Assembly: GCA_016709875.1 (NCBI GenBank)
Contig: JADJLZ010000003.1
Location: 1 to 19,595, forward strand
Direction of reading: 5' to 3'
Length of the DNA: 19,595 nt
DNA from: Planctomycetota bacterium
GTDB lineage: Bacteria; Planctomycetota; UBA1135; GCA-002686595
The notes under the pieces are model-generated. The model worked only from the letters and a program-made list of their open reading frames with translations. It had not been told where the DNA came from and did not search any database. Shown here piece by piece: positions 9,711 through 17,798 of this stretch (position 1 is the stretch's first letter; each line of letters starts with the position of its first letter). Made by a program: the position numbers and the translations under genes.

Positions 9711-9912
9711 GCGTTGGAAGTTCAGAACACACCGCGGCGGAAGTGCCGAGGTATGGGCGAAGGCTAGGGTCACGCCCCCCCCCCATCTGCAAGAGAATTC
9801 TTCTGGATTCATGGTAGCGTACCAAGAACAGGGGGGGTACCCTCAAGTCAACTCCGCGGCGGACTCCCAGCCGGTCAGAGAGGGCAACAGATGGTGGTCG
9901 GGCCTCGACCAC

Positions 9913-9919
9913 GGAAGGA
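9913..9919 (+). promoter_or_regulatory. Shine-Dalgarno site of the first propeller paralogue
   Basis: GGAAGGA is followed by five bases and ATG 9925, which begins a good signal peptide. This fixes the start and rules out the long in-frame extension upstream, which crosses the intergenic region. Confidence 0.65.
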
Positions 9920-9924
9920 CGCTC

Positions 9925-11733
9925 ATGAAGCTGCTCGCAATCAGTTCCATCGTGATCGCATTCACGTGCTCAATCGGCGTGGGCCACGCGCAGGTGACCG
10001 AGCTCGTAAGCGTCAGCTCGAACGGCGTCCAGGAGAACTACAACGCGACGCTGCCTCCGCCGGGACGGTTCATCTCATCCGACGGTCGGTTCGTTCTCTT
10101 CGTGAGCGATGCGAACAACCTCGTCCCGGGCGACACGAACGGCACCTGGGACATCTTCGTCCGCGACCGGCTCACGAACACCACCGAGAGAGTCAGCGTG
10201 AGCTCCTCCGGCGGCCAGTCCAACGGCATCAGTGGGGTCTACGGGGCCGCGATCTCCCGCGATGGCAATGTCGTGGCCTTCGAGAGCGTGGCCAACAACC
10301 TCGTTCCCGGGGACACGAATGGCGCCAGGGAAGTGTTCGTGCATGATCGGACTACGGGCGCGACCGAGCGCGTGGCGGTCGATGCCAGCGGAATCCAGGG
10401 GAATGGTTCGAGCTTCTACCCCTCGCTCTCGGCAGACGGGCGATTCGTCGCGTTCACGAGCAACGCGACAAACCTCGTTCCCGGGGACACGAACGGCAAG
10501 TGGGACACCTTCGTTCGCGACCGTTGGACTGGGGCAACGGAACTCGTCAGCGTCAGCTCGGTGGGACTCCAGGGAAGCGACGATAGCTCCAAGGCGGAAC
10601 TGAGCGCTGACGGTCGGTTCGTCGTGTTCGAGAGCCTTGCTCCGGATCTCGTCGCTGGAGACAGCAATCTCGCGGAGGATGTGTTCCTTCGCGATCGGCT
10701 CAACGGAACAACGGAGAGGGTCAGCATCTCAACGACGGGAGTGCAGACCAACCATCATTCGTTTCAAGCATCCGTCTCGGACGACGGACGATGCGTGGCG
10801 TTCGCGAGCCTCGCCAGCAACCTGGTGCCCGGTGACACCAACATGACCGACGACGTGTTCGTTCACGACACGCACACTGGCGCGACTGAGCGGGTGAGTG
10901 TCGCGTCCGACGGTACCGAGGCCAATGCCGCTTCGGGCAGAGTCACAGTTTCTGGAGATGGTCGCTTCGTGCTTTTCAGCAGCGGCGCCTCGACGTTGGT
11001 CCCCGGGGACACGAACGGAGCCGGCGACATCTTCCTTCGCGACGGACGACTCTCGACGACGGAACGCCTCAGCCTCACTCCGAACGGCCAGCAGGTCGCG
11101 GGCGGAAGCGGCTCCGGCTCGATCTCCTCCGACGCTCGCTACGTCGTCTACCTGAGCGAAGCAAACAACCTAGCCCCTGGCGACACGAACGGCTTCATCG
11201 ACATCTTCATCCACGACCGCTCCGCCTCCGGCTTCACGAGCCTCTGCGGACCCGGCGCGAACAACGTGATCGCCTGCCCCTGCAACAATCCACCCTCCGG
11301 TCCCGGCCGCGGCTGCGACAACTCCTCCTCCACCGGCGGAGCAGCGCTCTCCGCGAGCGGCATCGCCTACCTCTCCCTCGACAGCCTCGCGTTCAGCACC
11401 AGCGGCGAGAAGCCGAGCGCGACGAGCATCCTCCTCCAGGGCGACACGCAGATCCCATCCGGCTCCGCTTTCGGCCAAGGTGTGCGCTGCGTCGGAGGCA
11501 CGCTCGAGCGCCTCTACGTGAAGACCGCCGTGAACGGCAGCATCACCGCCCCCGACCTCGGCGCCGGCGATCCGACCGTCTCCCTGCGTTCCGCCCAACT
11601 CGGCGCTCCGATCCAGGCGGGTGAGACGCGCCTCTTCCTCGTCTACTATCGCGATGCGACGGTGCTCGGCGGTTGCCCCGCCGCCGACACGTTCAACTCG
11701 ACGCAGACCGGCGTCGTGACCTGGTGGCCATAG
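9925..11733 (+). CDS. secreted seven-repeat PD40-like propeller protein with Cys-rich C-terminal module (copy 1)
   Basis: The 602-residue product is intact. Signal peptide: MKLLAISSIVIAFTCSIGVG, cleaved near GHA-QV. Residues 28 to about 439 are seven repeats of about 59 residues with consensus VSVSSxGxQxN...SxDGRFVxF, then SxAxNLVPGDTNGxxDxFV, then RDRxTGxTER. These match PD40/TolB-like propeller blades, and seven repeats would close a seven-bladed propeller. The last 163 residues form a separate module: CGPGANNVIACPCNN, PGRGCDNSSSTGGAALSASG, FGQGVRCVGGTLERLYVKTA, GETRLFLVYYRDATVLGGC, ending VVTWWP. I recall similar endings on exported planctomycete proteins, suggesting a shared display or anchoring role, which is inference. 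No enzyme motif is visible. It has a nearly identical tandem partner at 11924. Confidence 0.85.
   Translation: MKLLAISSIVIAFTCSIGVGHAQVTELVSVSSNGVQENYNATLPPPGRFISSDGRFVLFVSDANNLVPGDTNGTWDIFVRDRLTNTTERVSVSSSGGQSNGISGVYGAAISRDGNVVAFESVANNLVPGDTNGAREVFVHDRTTGATERVAVDASGIQGNGSSFYPSLSADGRFVAFTSNATNLVPGDTNGKWDTFVRDRWTGATELVSVSSVGLQGSDDSSKAELSADGRFVVFESLAPDLVAGDSNLAEDVFLRDRLNGTTERVSISTTGVQTNHHSFQASVSDDGRCVAFASLASNLVPGDTNMTDDVFVHDTHTGATERVSVASDGTEANAASGRVTVSGDGRFVLFSSGASTLVPGDTNGAGDIFLRDGRLSTTERLSLTPNGQQVAGGSGSGSISSDARYVVYLSEANNLAPGDTNGFIDIFIHDRSASGFTSLCGPGANNVIACPCNNPPSGPGRGCDNSSSTGGAALSASGIAYLSLDSLAFSTSGEKPSATSILLQGDTQIPSGSAFGQGVRCVGGTLERLYVKTAVNGSITAPDLGAGDPTVSLRSAQLGAPIQAGETRLFLVYYRDATVLGGCPAADTFNSTQTGVVTWWP
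10006..11241 (+). repeat. seven tandem propeller repeats, about 177 bp each (copy 1)
   Basis: Seven in-register protein repeats total 412 codons, each ending in TER/TEL or FTS and carrying a PGDTNG-like loop. Sequences differ enough that they are domain repeats rather than recent DNA duplications, although the GACACGAACGG motif recurs in most units. Confidence 0.85.
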
Positions 11734-11820
11734 AACCGCTCGGGATCTGCCCTTCACCCCGGGGGGGGACATCCTTCGCCAATGGGTCGCGCCCGCGTTG
11801 CTCCGCTCGAGCGGTAGCCG

Positions 11821-11837
11821 ACCCAGGGTGTCTGGGT
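11821..11837 (+). other. short hairpin between the propeller paralogues
   Basis: ACCCAG (11821-11826), loop GGTGT, CTGGGT (11832-11837) form a perfect six-base-pair stem. It lies nine bases before the longer hairpin at 11846. Confidence 0.4.
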
Positions 11838-11845
11838 AGACTGGA

Positions 11846-11878
11846 CCGCGAGGGGGACACCCGCCAGGCCCCTCGCGG
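11846..11878 (+). terminator. strong GC hairpin between the propeller paralogues
   Basis: CCGCGAGGGG (11846-11855) pairs perfectly with CCCCTCGCGG (11869-11878) around a 13-base loop. It ends 45 bases before the ATG of copy 2. It may terminate copy 1 transcription or stand in the leader of copy 2. No T-tract follows. Confidence 0.5.
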
Positions 11879-11910
11879 CTCGCAGCCGTATCCCGATCGG
11901 TCCTTGGCGT

Positions 11911-11917
11911 GGGAGAG
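11911..11917 (+). promoter_or_regulatory. Shine-Dalgarno-like site of the second propeller paralogue
   Basis: GGGAGAG is followed by six bases and ATG 11924. It differs from the GGAAGGA in front of copy 1, so the duplication does not extend unchanged into the leader. Confidence 0.5.
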
Positions 11918-11923
11918 ACCCTC

Positions 11924-13731
11924 ATGAAGCTGCTCGCAATCAGTTCCATCGTGATCGCATTCACGTGCTCAACCGGGGTGAGCCACGCGCAGGTGACCGA
12001 GCTCGTAAGCGTCAGCTCGAACGGCGTCAGGAGAACTACAACGCGACGTTGCCTCCGCCGGGACGGTTCGTCTCATCCGACGGTCGGTTCGTTCTCTTCG
12101 TGAGCGACGCGAACAACCTCGTCCCGGGCGACACGAACGGCACCTGGGACATCTTCGTCCGCGACCGGCTCACGAACACCACCGAGAGAGTCAGCGTGAG
12201 CTCCTCCGGCGGCCAGTCCAACGGCATCAGTGGGGTCTACGGGGCCGCGATCTCCCGCGATGGCAATGTCGTGGCCTTCGAGAGCGTGGCCAACAACCTC
12301 GTTCCCGGGGACACGAATGGCGCGCGGGAGGTGTTCGTGCACGATCGGACTACGGGTGTGACCGAGCGCGTGGCGGTCGATGCCAGCGGAAACCAGGGGA
12401 ATGGTCAGAGCTTCTACCCCTCGCTGTCCGCGGACGGTCGATTCGTTGCCTTCACGAGCAACTCATCGAACCTGGTGCCCGGAGACACCAACGGCAAGTG
12501 GGACACCTTCGTCCGCGACCGTTGGACAGGATCGGTGGAGCGCATCAGCGTCAGCTCGGTGGGACTCCAGGGAAGCGACGACAGCTACAAGGGCGAAGTG
12601 AGCGCTGACGGTCGGTTCGTCGTCTTCGAGAGCCTCGCTTCGAATCTGGTCCCTGGGGACACGAATCTTGCGTGGGACGTGCTTCTCCGTGATCGCCTGA
12701 CTGGGACGACAGAACGGGTCAGCATCTCGACCGCGGGTGGCGAGCCAAACCACAACTCCGGACAGGCTGCTGTGTCGGATGACGGCCGATACGTGGTCTT
12801 TGAGAGTCTTGCAAGCAACCTTGCGCCGGGCGACACGAACATGACCGATGATGTCTTCGTGCATGACCGGCAGTCCGGTGTGACAGCGCGTGTGAGCATC
12901 GCGACAGACGGCACCGAATCAGAATCGTGGTCAGGCGCACCTTCGATCACGGCCGACGGCCGTATCGTCTTGTTCGCAAGCGGTGGGTCGCATCTGGTTT
13001 CTGGTGATACGAATGCGAGCATCGACGCGTTCACTCACGATAGTCGGAGTGGGGTGACCGAACGCGTGAGTGTGGATTCACACGGTCTCCAAACAGCTGG
13101 GCCAGTGGGTGCGGGGACGATTTCGAGTGACGGCCGTTTCGTTGTCTTCGAGGACTGGGCTGATGACCTGGTGTCTGGCGACACGAACGGCTTCATCGAC
13201 ATCTTCTTCCACGACCGCTTCGCCTCCGGCTTCACGAGCCTCTGCGGACCCGGCGCGAACAACGTGATCGCCTGCCCCTGCAACAACCCTCCCTCCGGTC
13301 CCGGCCGCGGCTGCGACAACTCCTCCTCCACCGGCGGAGCAGCGCTCTCCGCGAGCGGCATCGCCTACCTCTCCCTCGACAGCCTCGCGTTCAGCACCAG
13401 CGGCGAGAAGCCGAGCGCGACGAGCATCCTCCTCCAGGGTGACACGCTGATCCCATCCGGCTCCTCGTTCGGCCAAGGTGTGCGCTGCGTCGGCGGCATG
13501 CTCAAGCGCCTCTACGTGAAGACCGCCGTGAACGGCAGCATCACCGCCCCCGACCTCGGTGCCGGCGATCCGACCGTATCCCTGCGCTCGGCTCAACTCG
13601 GCGCTCCGATCCAGGCGGGTGAGACGCGCCTCTTCCTCGTCTACTACCGCGATGCGACGGTGCTCGGCGGTTGCCCCGCCGCCAACACGTTCAACTCGAC
13701 GCAGACCGGCGTGGTCACCTACTGGCCCTAG
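11924..13731 (+). CDS. secreted seven-repeat PD40-like propeller protein (copy 2), one-base frameshift
   Basis: Tandem paralogue of the gene at 9925. ATG 11924 opens the same signal peptide (MKLLAISSIVIAFTCSTGVS), but one C is missing near 12028 (GGCGTCAGG, where copy 1 has GGCGTCCAGG). The signal-peptide frame therefore stops at 12101-12103 and the rest is read in another frame. Allowing for that base the two genes align without any other gap (offset 1998 bases). Blades 1-2 and the C-terminal module are nearly identical to copy 1. Blades 5-7 differ clearly, for example DGTESESWSGAPSITADGRI against DGTEANAASGRVTVSGDGRF. The C-terminus again carries CPCNN, GRGCDNS and YYRDATVLGGC, ending VVTYWP. 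If the deletion is real the protein is not exported; if it is an error the gene is intact. Confidence 0.82.
13182..13731 (+). repeat. near-identical C-terminal-module DNA, second copy of 11184-11733
   Basis: About 550 bases encoding the Cys-rich module are repeated almost base for base 1998 bases downstream of the first copy. Only scattered substitutions are seen: TQIPSGSAF to TLIPSGSSF, GTLER to GMLKR, AADTF to AANTF, TWWP to TYWP. The corresponding DNA upstream in blades 5-7 is much more divergent. Confidence 0.85.
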
Positions 13732-13754
13732 GAGCGTGTCGCCACGCCCGCGCG

Positions 13755-13760
13755 TACCAT
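13755..13760 (+). promoter_or_regulatory. -10-like hexamer next to the exporter start codon
   Basis: TACCAT is followed by nine bases and ATG 13770, with no Shine-Dalgarno between. A very short leader would result if this is a -10 element. Confidence 0.3.
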
Positions 13761-13769
13761 GCGCGGCCC

Positions 13770-15000
13770 ATGAAGGATACGCGGACCACCGCCCGCAGCG
13801 CCGCGGTCGACTTCGTGCTCGAGCTCGGCCGCGCGCTGCACATCCAAGGCGCCTCCTCGCCCGAGATCGAGTACTCCATGACGCTCGCCGCGCGCAAGCT
13901 CGGCCTCGCGGGCGAGTTCTTCGCCACGCCGACCTCGATCTTCGCCTCGTTCCTGGCCGAGATCGAGAGCTCCGCGAGCGCCTCGACCACGCACCTCCTG
14001 CGCGTCGTGCCGGGCGGCACCGACCTCGCGAAACGCGCGCGCGTGGACGAGATCCTGCGCGACGTGCTCGCCGAGCGCCTCGATGCTGAGGAAGGCCGCG
14101 TGCTGCTCGCCGCCGTGGCCGCCGACCCGCCGCACTGGCCGCGCGCGCTGGTGCTCGTCTGTTCCGCACTGAGCTCCGCCGCGGCCGCGCGCTTCTTCGG
14201 CCTCGACGCCTTCGAGATCGCGCTCGCCGGCGGCGTCGGCCTCGCGGTCGAACTGCTCGCGCTCGTCGCGCAGCACTCCGCGCGCCTGAAGCGCGGCTTC
14301 CTGCCGCTGGCCGCCTTCCTCGCCGCAGCGATCGTGGCGCTCGCCTCGGGCCTGCGCGGCGAGCCGACGCCGCTGCAGGTCGTCGTCGCCGGCCTGATCA
14401 CGCTCCTGCCGGGCCTGCGCATCACGACCGCGATGATCGAGCTCGCGCTCGACCACCTCGCGGCCGGCACGGCGCGCTTCTTCGGATCGCTCGTCTCCTT
14501 GATCGCGATGCTCTTCGGCGCCGCGCTCGGCGCTGATCGCCGCGATCGAGAGCGCGCGCGCGCAGGTCCCGGGCTGGACGCTCTACCTCGCGCTGCTCGT
14601 GGCGCCGCTGTGCTTCGGCGTGCTCTTCCGCGCGCGGCCGCGCGACCTCGGGTGGATCCTCGTCTCGAGCGCGCTGGGCTTCTTCGGCGCGCAGCTCGGC
14701 GCGCACGTGCTCGGCAGCGGCCTTGAGGCGGCGGTCGGCGGCTTGATGGTCGGCCTTGCGAGCAACGTCTACGCGCGCCTCTTCGATCGACCCGCGGTGA
14801 CGACGATGATCCCGGGCATCCTGCTGCTCGTGCCCGGGAGCATCGGCTTCCGCAGCCTGTTCAACCTGCTCGAGCGCGACGTGCTGAGCGGCGTCGAGAC
14901 CGCGTTCCGCGTCGCACTGGTCGGCATCTCGATCGTCGCGGGCCTGTTCGTCGCGAACGTGCTCGTGCGACCGCGCAAGTTCGACCAGTTCGACGACTGA
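13770..15000 (+). CDS. ThrE-type threonine/serine exporter family protein, one frameshift
   Basis: ThrE-family proteins are inner-membrane exporters of small hydroxy amino acids. The N-terminal soluble region shows FVLELGRALHIQGASSPEIE and KLGLAGEFFATPTSIFASF, the family signature (helix, then a conserved 'FaTPTsi' segment). From about residue 125 there are hydrophobic helices: ALVLVCSALSSAAAARFFGL, EIALAGGVGLAVELLALVA, FLPLAAFLAAAIVALASG, TPLQVVVAGLITLLPGLRI. A frameshift near 14533 joins this to LIAAIESARAQVPGW and a second set of about five helices containing TTMIPGILLLVPGSIGFRS, the ThrE_2 signature. Both halves are fused, as in full-length members, about 409 residues. The actual substrate is unproven. 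Confidence 0.82.
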
Positions 15001-15007
15001 GGGAGCT

Positions 15008-16540
15008 CTACAGCTTCCCCTTCAGCCCCGCGAAGTCCTTCGGCACCCACGTCGCGCGGAAGAGCGCGTTCGCCGGCGCATGCCCACCGGTCTTCGTCGG
15101 CTCGATGTCGCCGCCGAGCGGGCTCCAGTAGTCCCAGAGGATCTTCCCGCCGCTGTCGATCTCGAACGCGCGGCCCTTCACGCCCTCGCACACGAGCGTG
15201 TCGCCGTTCGGGAGCCGCTGCGCGCCGGAGATGAAGGGCGAGAAGAACTTCTCGGGCTGCGAGTAGCTCCAGAGCGCCTTCTCCGGCCCGAACGCACGCC
15301 CCGCCTCGCGCACGAAGCCCTTTTCGCGGTCGAAAGGCAGCGCGAGCTCCTCGACGCTCGAGTACTCGTTCTCCGGCCGGCCCGCGCCGTTGTTGTAGAC
15401 GAGCAGATGCAGTTCGCCCGCAGCCGCACCCGGCAGCCACTGCGCGTTGTGCTGGTAGAAGAGCTTGCGATCGCTCGCCTCTCCCATGCCGTACTTGCGC
15501 GCGTTGCCGTAGCGATAGAGCAGCCCGCCACCGTGCTTCCAGCGCCCGCCGCTCTCGCTCGCAGCCTCGCTCGTCGTGGTCGAGTGGTCGATCACCCACA
15601 GCTCGCTCATGTGCGGCGTGCTGAGCACGATCAGGTCCTCGCTGGGCAGGTAGTCGACCGCGTTCGTGTGCAGCCAGTCGGAGTCGATCGAATCGTTCTT
15701 CGGCGCGGCGGGCTTGGCCGCGCCCTTCTTCGGCTTGTCGTCGTCGCCCGCGTAGCCCAGGCGCTTCATCTCGCGCTCGAGCTGCTCGCGCTCCTGGCGC
15801 TCTTCCTCGGTTTCCTGCTTCATCGAGTAGCGGCGGTCGCCGTTCAGGTCGATGCGCTCGGGATGCTCCGCGATCTTGCCGTAGCCGGGTTTCTGCGCGT
15901 CCTGGTCCTGCACGAGGTGGTCCCACGTGCGCCACTGCCATACGACCTCGCCACCGCGCGGCCGGACGGGCTTCACCTCCTGCACGAGGTCGCACCACAG
16001 GCCCTCGTCGTCGCAGTATTCCCTCAGGCGGCCGTGCGCGAGCACTTCCTCCTTCGAGTGGTACTCCCACGCGATCACGAGCACGTTGCCGTTGGGCAGC
16101 AGCTTGATGTCGTGGTGCTGCGTGAGCTGGTCGTTGTCGAGCTCGTACTCCCACAGGAGCGTGCCGTCCCAGTCGAGCTCCTGCACGTGACCGCCGATGC
16201 CGCCGCCGTGGAAGCGCGGGTTCGGATCCTGCTGGCCGCAGCGCAGGATGTGGCCGTTCGGGAGGAAGTACGTCCCGCCGCCGGGCGGCTCCTCGGTCTT
16301 CCCGCTGTGCTTGATCGCGCCATCGAAGTCGATCAGGCTGATCGTCTTCGAATTGAGCGGCGCGAGCAGCACGTAGCCCTCGAGTGCGCTCGACTCCCTC
16401 ACGCGCACACCGCGCACCTCGTCGGGCTTGGGAAAACCCTTGGGCAGCGCTTTCGGCGCCTCGGGCTGCGCGTCGGCGGGTTTCGGCGCGGGATCCTGCG
16501 CCAGGAGGAGACAGAGAAGCAGAGCGGAGAGGAGCGGCAT
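15008..16540 (-). CDS. secreted arylsulfotransferase (ASST)-like protein
   Basis: ASST proteins are six-bladed propellers that move sulfate between phenolic compounds without PAPS, using a catalytic His. This one is intact: 510 residues starting at ATG 16540, which opens a signal peptide (MPLLSALLLCLLLAQDPAPK). Visible blocks are FDGAIKHSGKTEEPPGGGTY, LPNGHILRCGQQDPNPRFHG, VQELDWDGTLLWEY, HHDIKLLPNGNVLVIAWEY, then DWLHTNAVDYLPSEDLIVLS with His291, and HMSELWVIDHSTTT. LPNGDTLVCEGVKGRAFEID lies near the end. A charged linker (about 248-284, Lys/Pro/Ala-rich) interrupts the propeller before His291. Not all catalytic residues can be confirmed, so a nonenzymatic propeller is possible. The 3' end nearly abuts the exporter gene. 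Confidence 0.75.
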   Translation of the reverse strand: MPLLSALLLCLLLAQDPAPKPADAQPEAPKALPKGFPKPDEVRGVRVRESSALEGYVLLAPLNSKTISLIDFDGAIKHSGKTEEPPGGGTYFLPNGHILRCGQQDPNPRFHGGGIGGHVQELDWDGTLLWEYELDNDQLTQHHDIKLLPNGNVLVIAWEYHSKEEVLAHGRLREYCDDEGLWCDLVQEVKPVRPRGGEVVWQWRTWDHLVQDQDAQKPGYGKIAEHPERIDLNGDRRYSMKQETEEERQEREQLEREMKRLGYAGDDDKPKKGAAKPAAPKNDSIDSDWLHTNAVDYLPSEDLIVLSTPHMSELWVIDHSTTTSEAASESGGRWKHGGGLLYRYGNARKYGMGEASDRKLFYQHNAQWLPGAAAGELHLLVYNNGAGRPENEYSSVEELALPFDREKGFVREAGRAFGPEKALWSYSQPEKFFSPFISGAQRLPNGDTLVCEGVKGRAFEIDSGGKILWDYWSPLGGDIEPTKTGGHAPANALFRATWVPKDFAGLKGKL

Positions 16541-16546
16541 ACGCAC

Positions 16547-16552
16547 AGTATG
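16547..16552 (-). promoter_or_regulatory. -10-like hexamer six bases before the sulfotransferase-like start
   Basis: On the minus strand CATACT is followed by six bases and ATG 16540. This spacing would put the transcription start at or next to the A of ATG. No Shine-Dalgarno is present. Confidence 0.4.
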
Positions 16553-16581
16553 TCGCGCCTCGCGCGCGAATTCTCGCGGAT

Positions 16582-17798
16582 CTAGCGCGCCTTGACCTTC
16601 AGCGTCTCGCCTACCGCGCTCATCATCCGACACAGCGCGTCGTAATCGGTGTGCTTCATGCGCACCCAGGCGTTAGCCATGTAGCCCGCCTCCACGCCCT
16701 GCGTCGGCGTGCCGACCGGCGGGAGGGTGTGCATCGATCACGTGCGGGCCGAAGCGCTGCTGCAGCTGCTCGGCACCCTCGTAGCCGGCGATCGTGCCGT
16801 CCTTGTCGGGCCGCAGCGCGATCATGCCGGTCGAGTACCGGCGCGAAGGCTTCGAGTCCGTCTGCCCGTGCACGATCGCCTTGGCCCACTCGACATAGAT
16901 GTCGAAGTCGTTCGCGGCGCTGTACAGGTCCCACACGCGCACGCCGGGCGGGCGGCAGCCGATCTCGCTGAACTTGAGGCCCTTGGGCCCGAAGAACCAC
17001 TCCATGTGCGTCGCCGAGGTGCCGATGCCGAGCGCCGTGATGACCTTCTGGCCCATCTCGCGCACTTCGCGGTAGGTCTCCGCCTCGATGCGGTTCGTGC
17101 ACGATCTGCGGCGAGATCCAGCGCGTGCGCATGGCCTCGAGCACGTTGGGGAAGTAGTGGCAGGCGAAGTCGTGCACCACGCGGCCCTCGATCGAGAGCG
17201 TGTCGTAGAAGCCCTCGTGGCCTTCGATGAACTCCTCGACGGCGACGTTGCGGCCGCGCTCGAGGCCGCAGGCGGAGATCGCGCGCTCGAGCTCGTCCTT
17301 GTTCGAGGCCTTGTGCGTGCCCGAGGCTCCCGCGCCGTCGCGCGGCTTCAAGATCACTGGGTAGCCGACGCGCTCGGCGAACTCGCGCGCTTCCTCTGCG
17401 TTGTCCGTTCCGATCGACTGCGCGCAGGCGATGCCCGCTTCGCGCAGCACCTCCTTCATCGCGGGCTTGTCGCGGCACAGGAAGGCCGTGCGCGTGCTCG
17501 TGCCGGGGATGCTGCACAGCTCGCGCACCTTGGCGGCGGCCAGGATGTGCGCCTCGACGCTCGTCTCGAGCCGATCGACCCACTCGCGCGCCTGGCAGCG
17601 CTTGACCGCCTGCAGCAGCGCTCTCGTCGACCACCGAGCGCACCTGCTCGTAGTGCGTCATCCAGCCCTTGAGCTCGCTGTCGAGCGCTGCGAGCGGCGT
17701 CTCGCCGATGCCGGTGACGCGCGCGCGACCGCGTGCAGCGCGCGCACGAATTCGCGCTGGTTGCGCGGGAAGAAGGGCTCGACGAAGAGGACGTTCAT
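16582..17798 (-). CDS. ATP-grasp ligase, frameshifted
   Basis: ATP-grasp enzymes form carboxylate-amine or related bonds through an acyl phosphate. The start is ATG 17798 (MNVLFVEPFFPRNQREFVRA), a Rossmann-like first strand. Across frames follow AREWVDRLETSVEAHILAAA, the lid entry RDKPAMKEVLREAGI, the nucleotide loop PVILKPRDGAGASGTHKAS, VAVEEFIEGHEGFYD, and the metal site LKFSEIGCRPPGVRVW, then AIVHGQTDSKPSRRYSTGMI. It ends KVKAR at TAG 16582. Frame changes occur near 17720, 17620, 17090 and 16710. About 405 residues matches stand-alone ATP-grasp ligases related to carbamoyl-phosphate-synthase-type and amino-acid ligases. The start overlaps or nearly follows the glgA stop, implying co-expression. 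The substrate is unknown. Confidence 0.78.

Larger units (their letters stand above)
9698..9924. other. divergent intergenic region with poly-C and poly-G runs
   Basis: This 227-base spacer separates divergent secreted-protein genes and must hold both promoters, though no clear -35/-10 pair could be chosen. It contains a run of ten C (9775-9784) and a run of seven G (9831-9837). They are flanked by AGGGT (9766-9770) and ACCCT (9839-9843), forming an imperfect inverted repeat around an AGAATTCT palindrome. Confidence 0.6.

Noticed and set aside
9601..9924. Upstream extension of propeller copy 1 to about 710 residues.
   Set aside because: It crosses the divergent promoter region and overlaps the beta-helix gene; the signal peptide and Shine-Dalgarno site fix the start at 9925.
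10006..11241. The repeat array considered as a CRISPR or DNA satellite.
   Set aside because: Units are about 177 bp, in frame, diverged, and clearly encode protein blades.
13078..14169. A 363-residue minus-strand frame.
   Set aside because: It spans the ends of two plus-strand genes and is Arg/Ala/Gly-rich without any domain.
15080..16585. A 501-residue open frame on the plus strand.
   Set aside because: It is the antisense shadow of the intact sulfotransferase-like gene, with Val/Leu/Arg-rich low-complexity sequence and no start signal.
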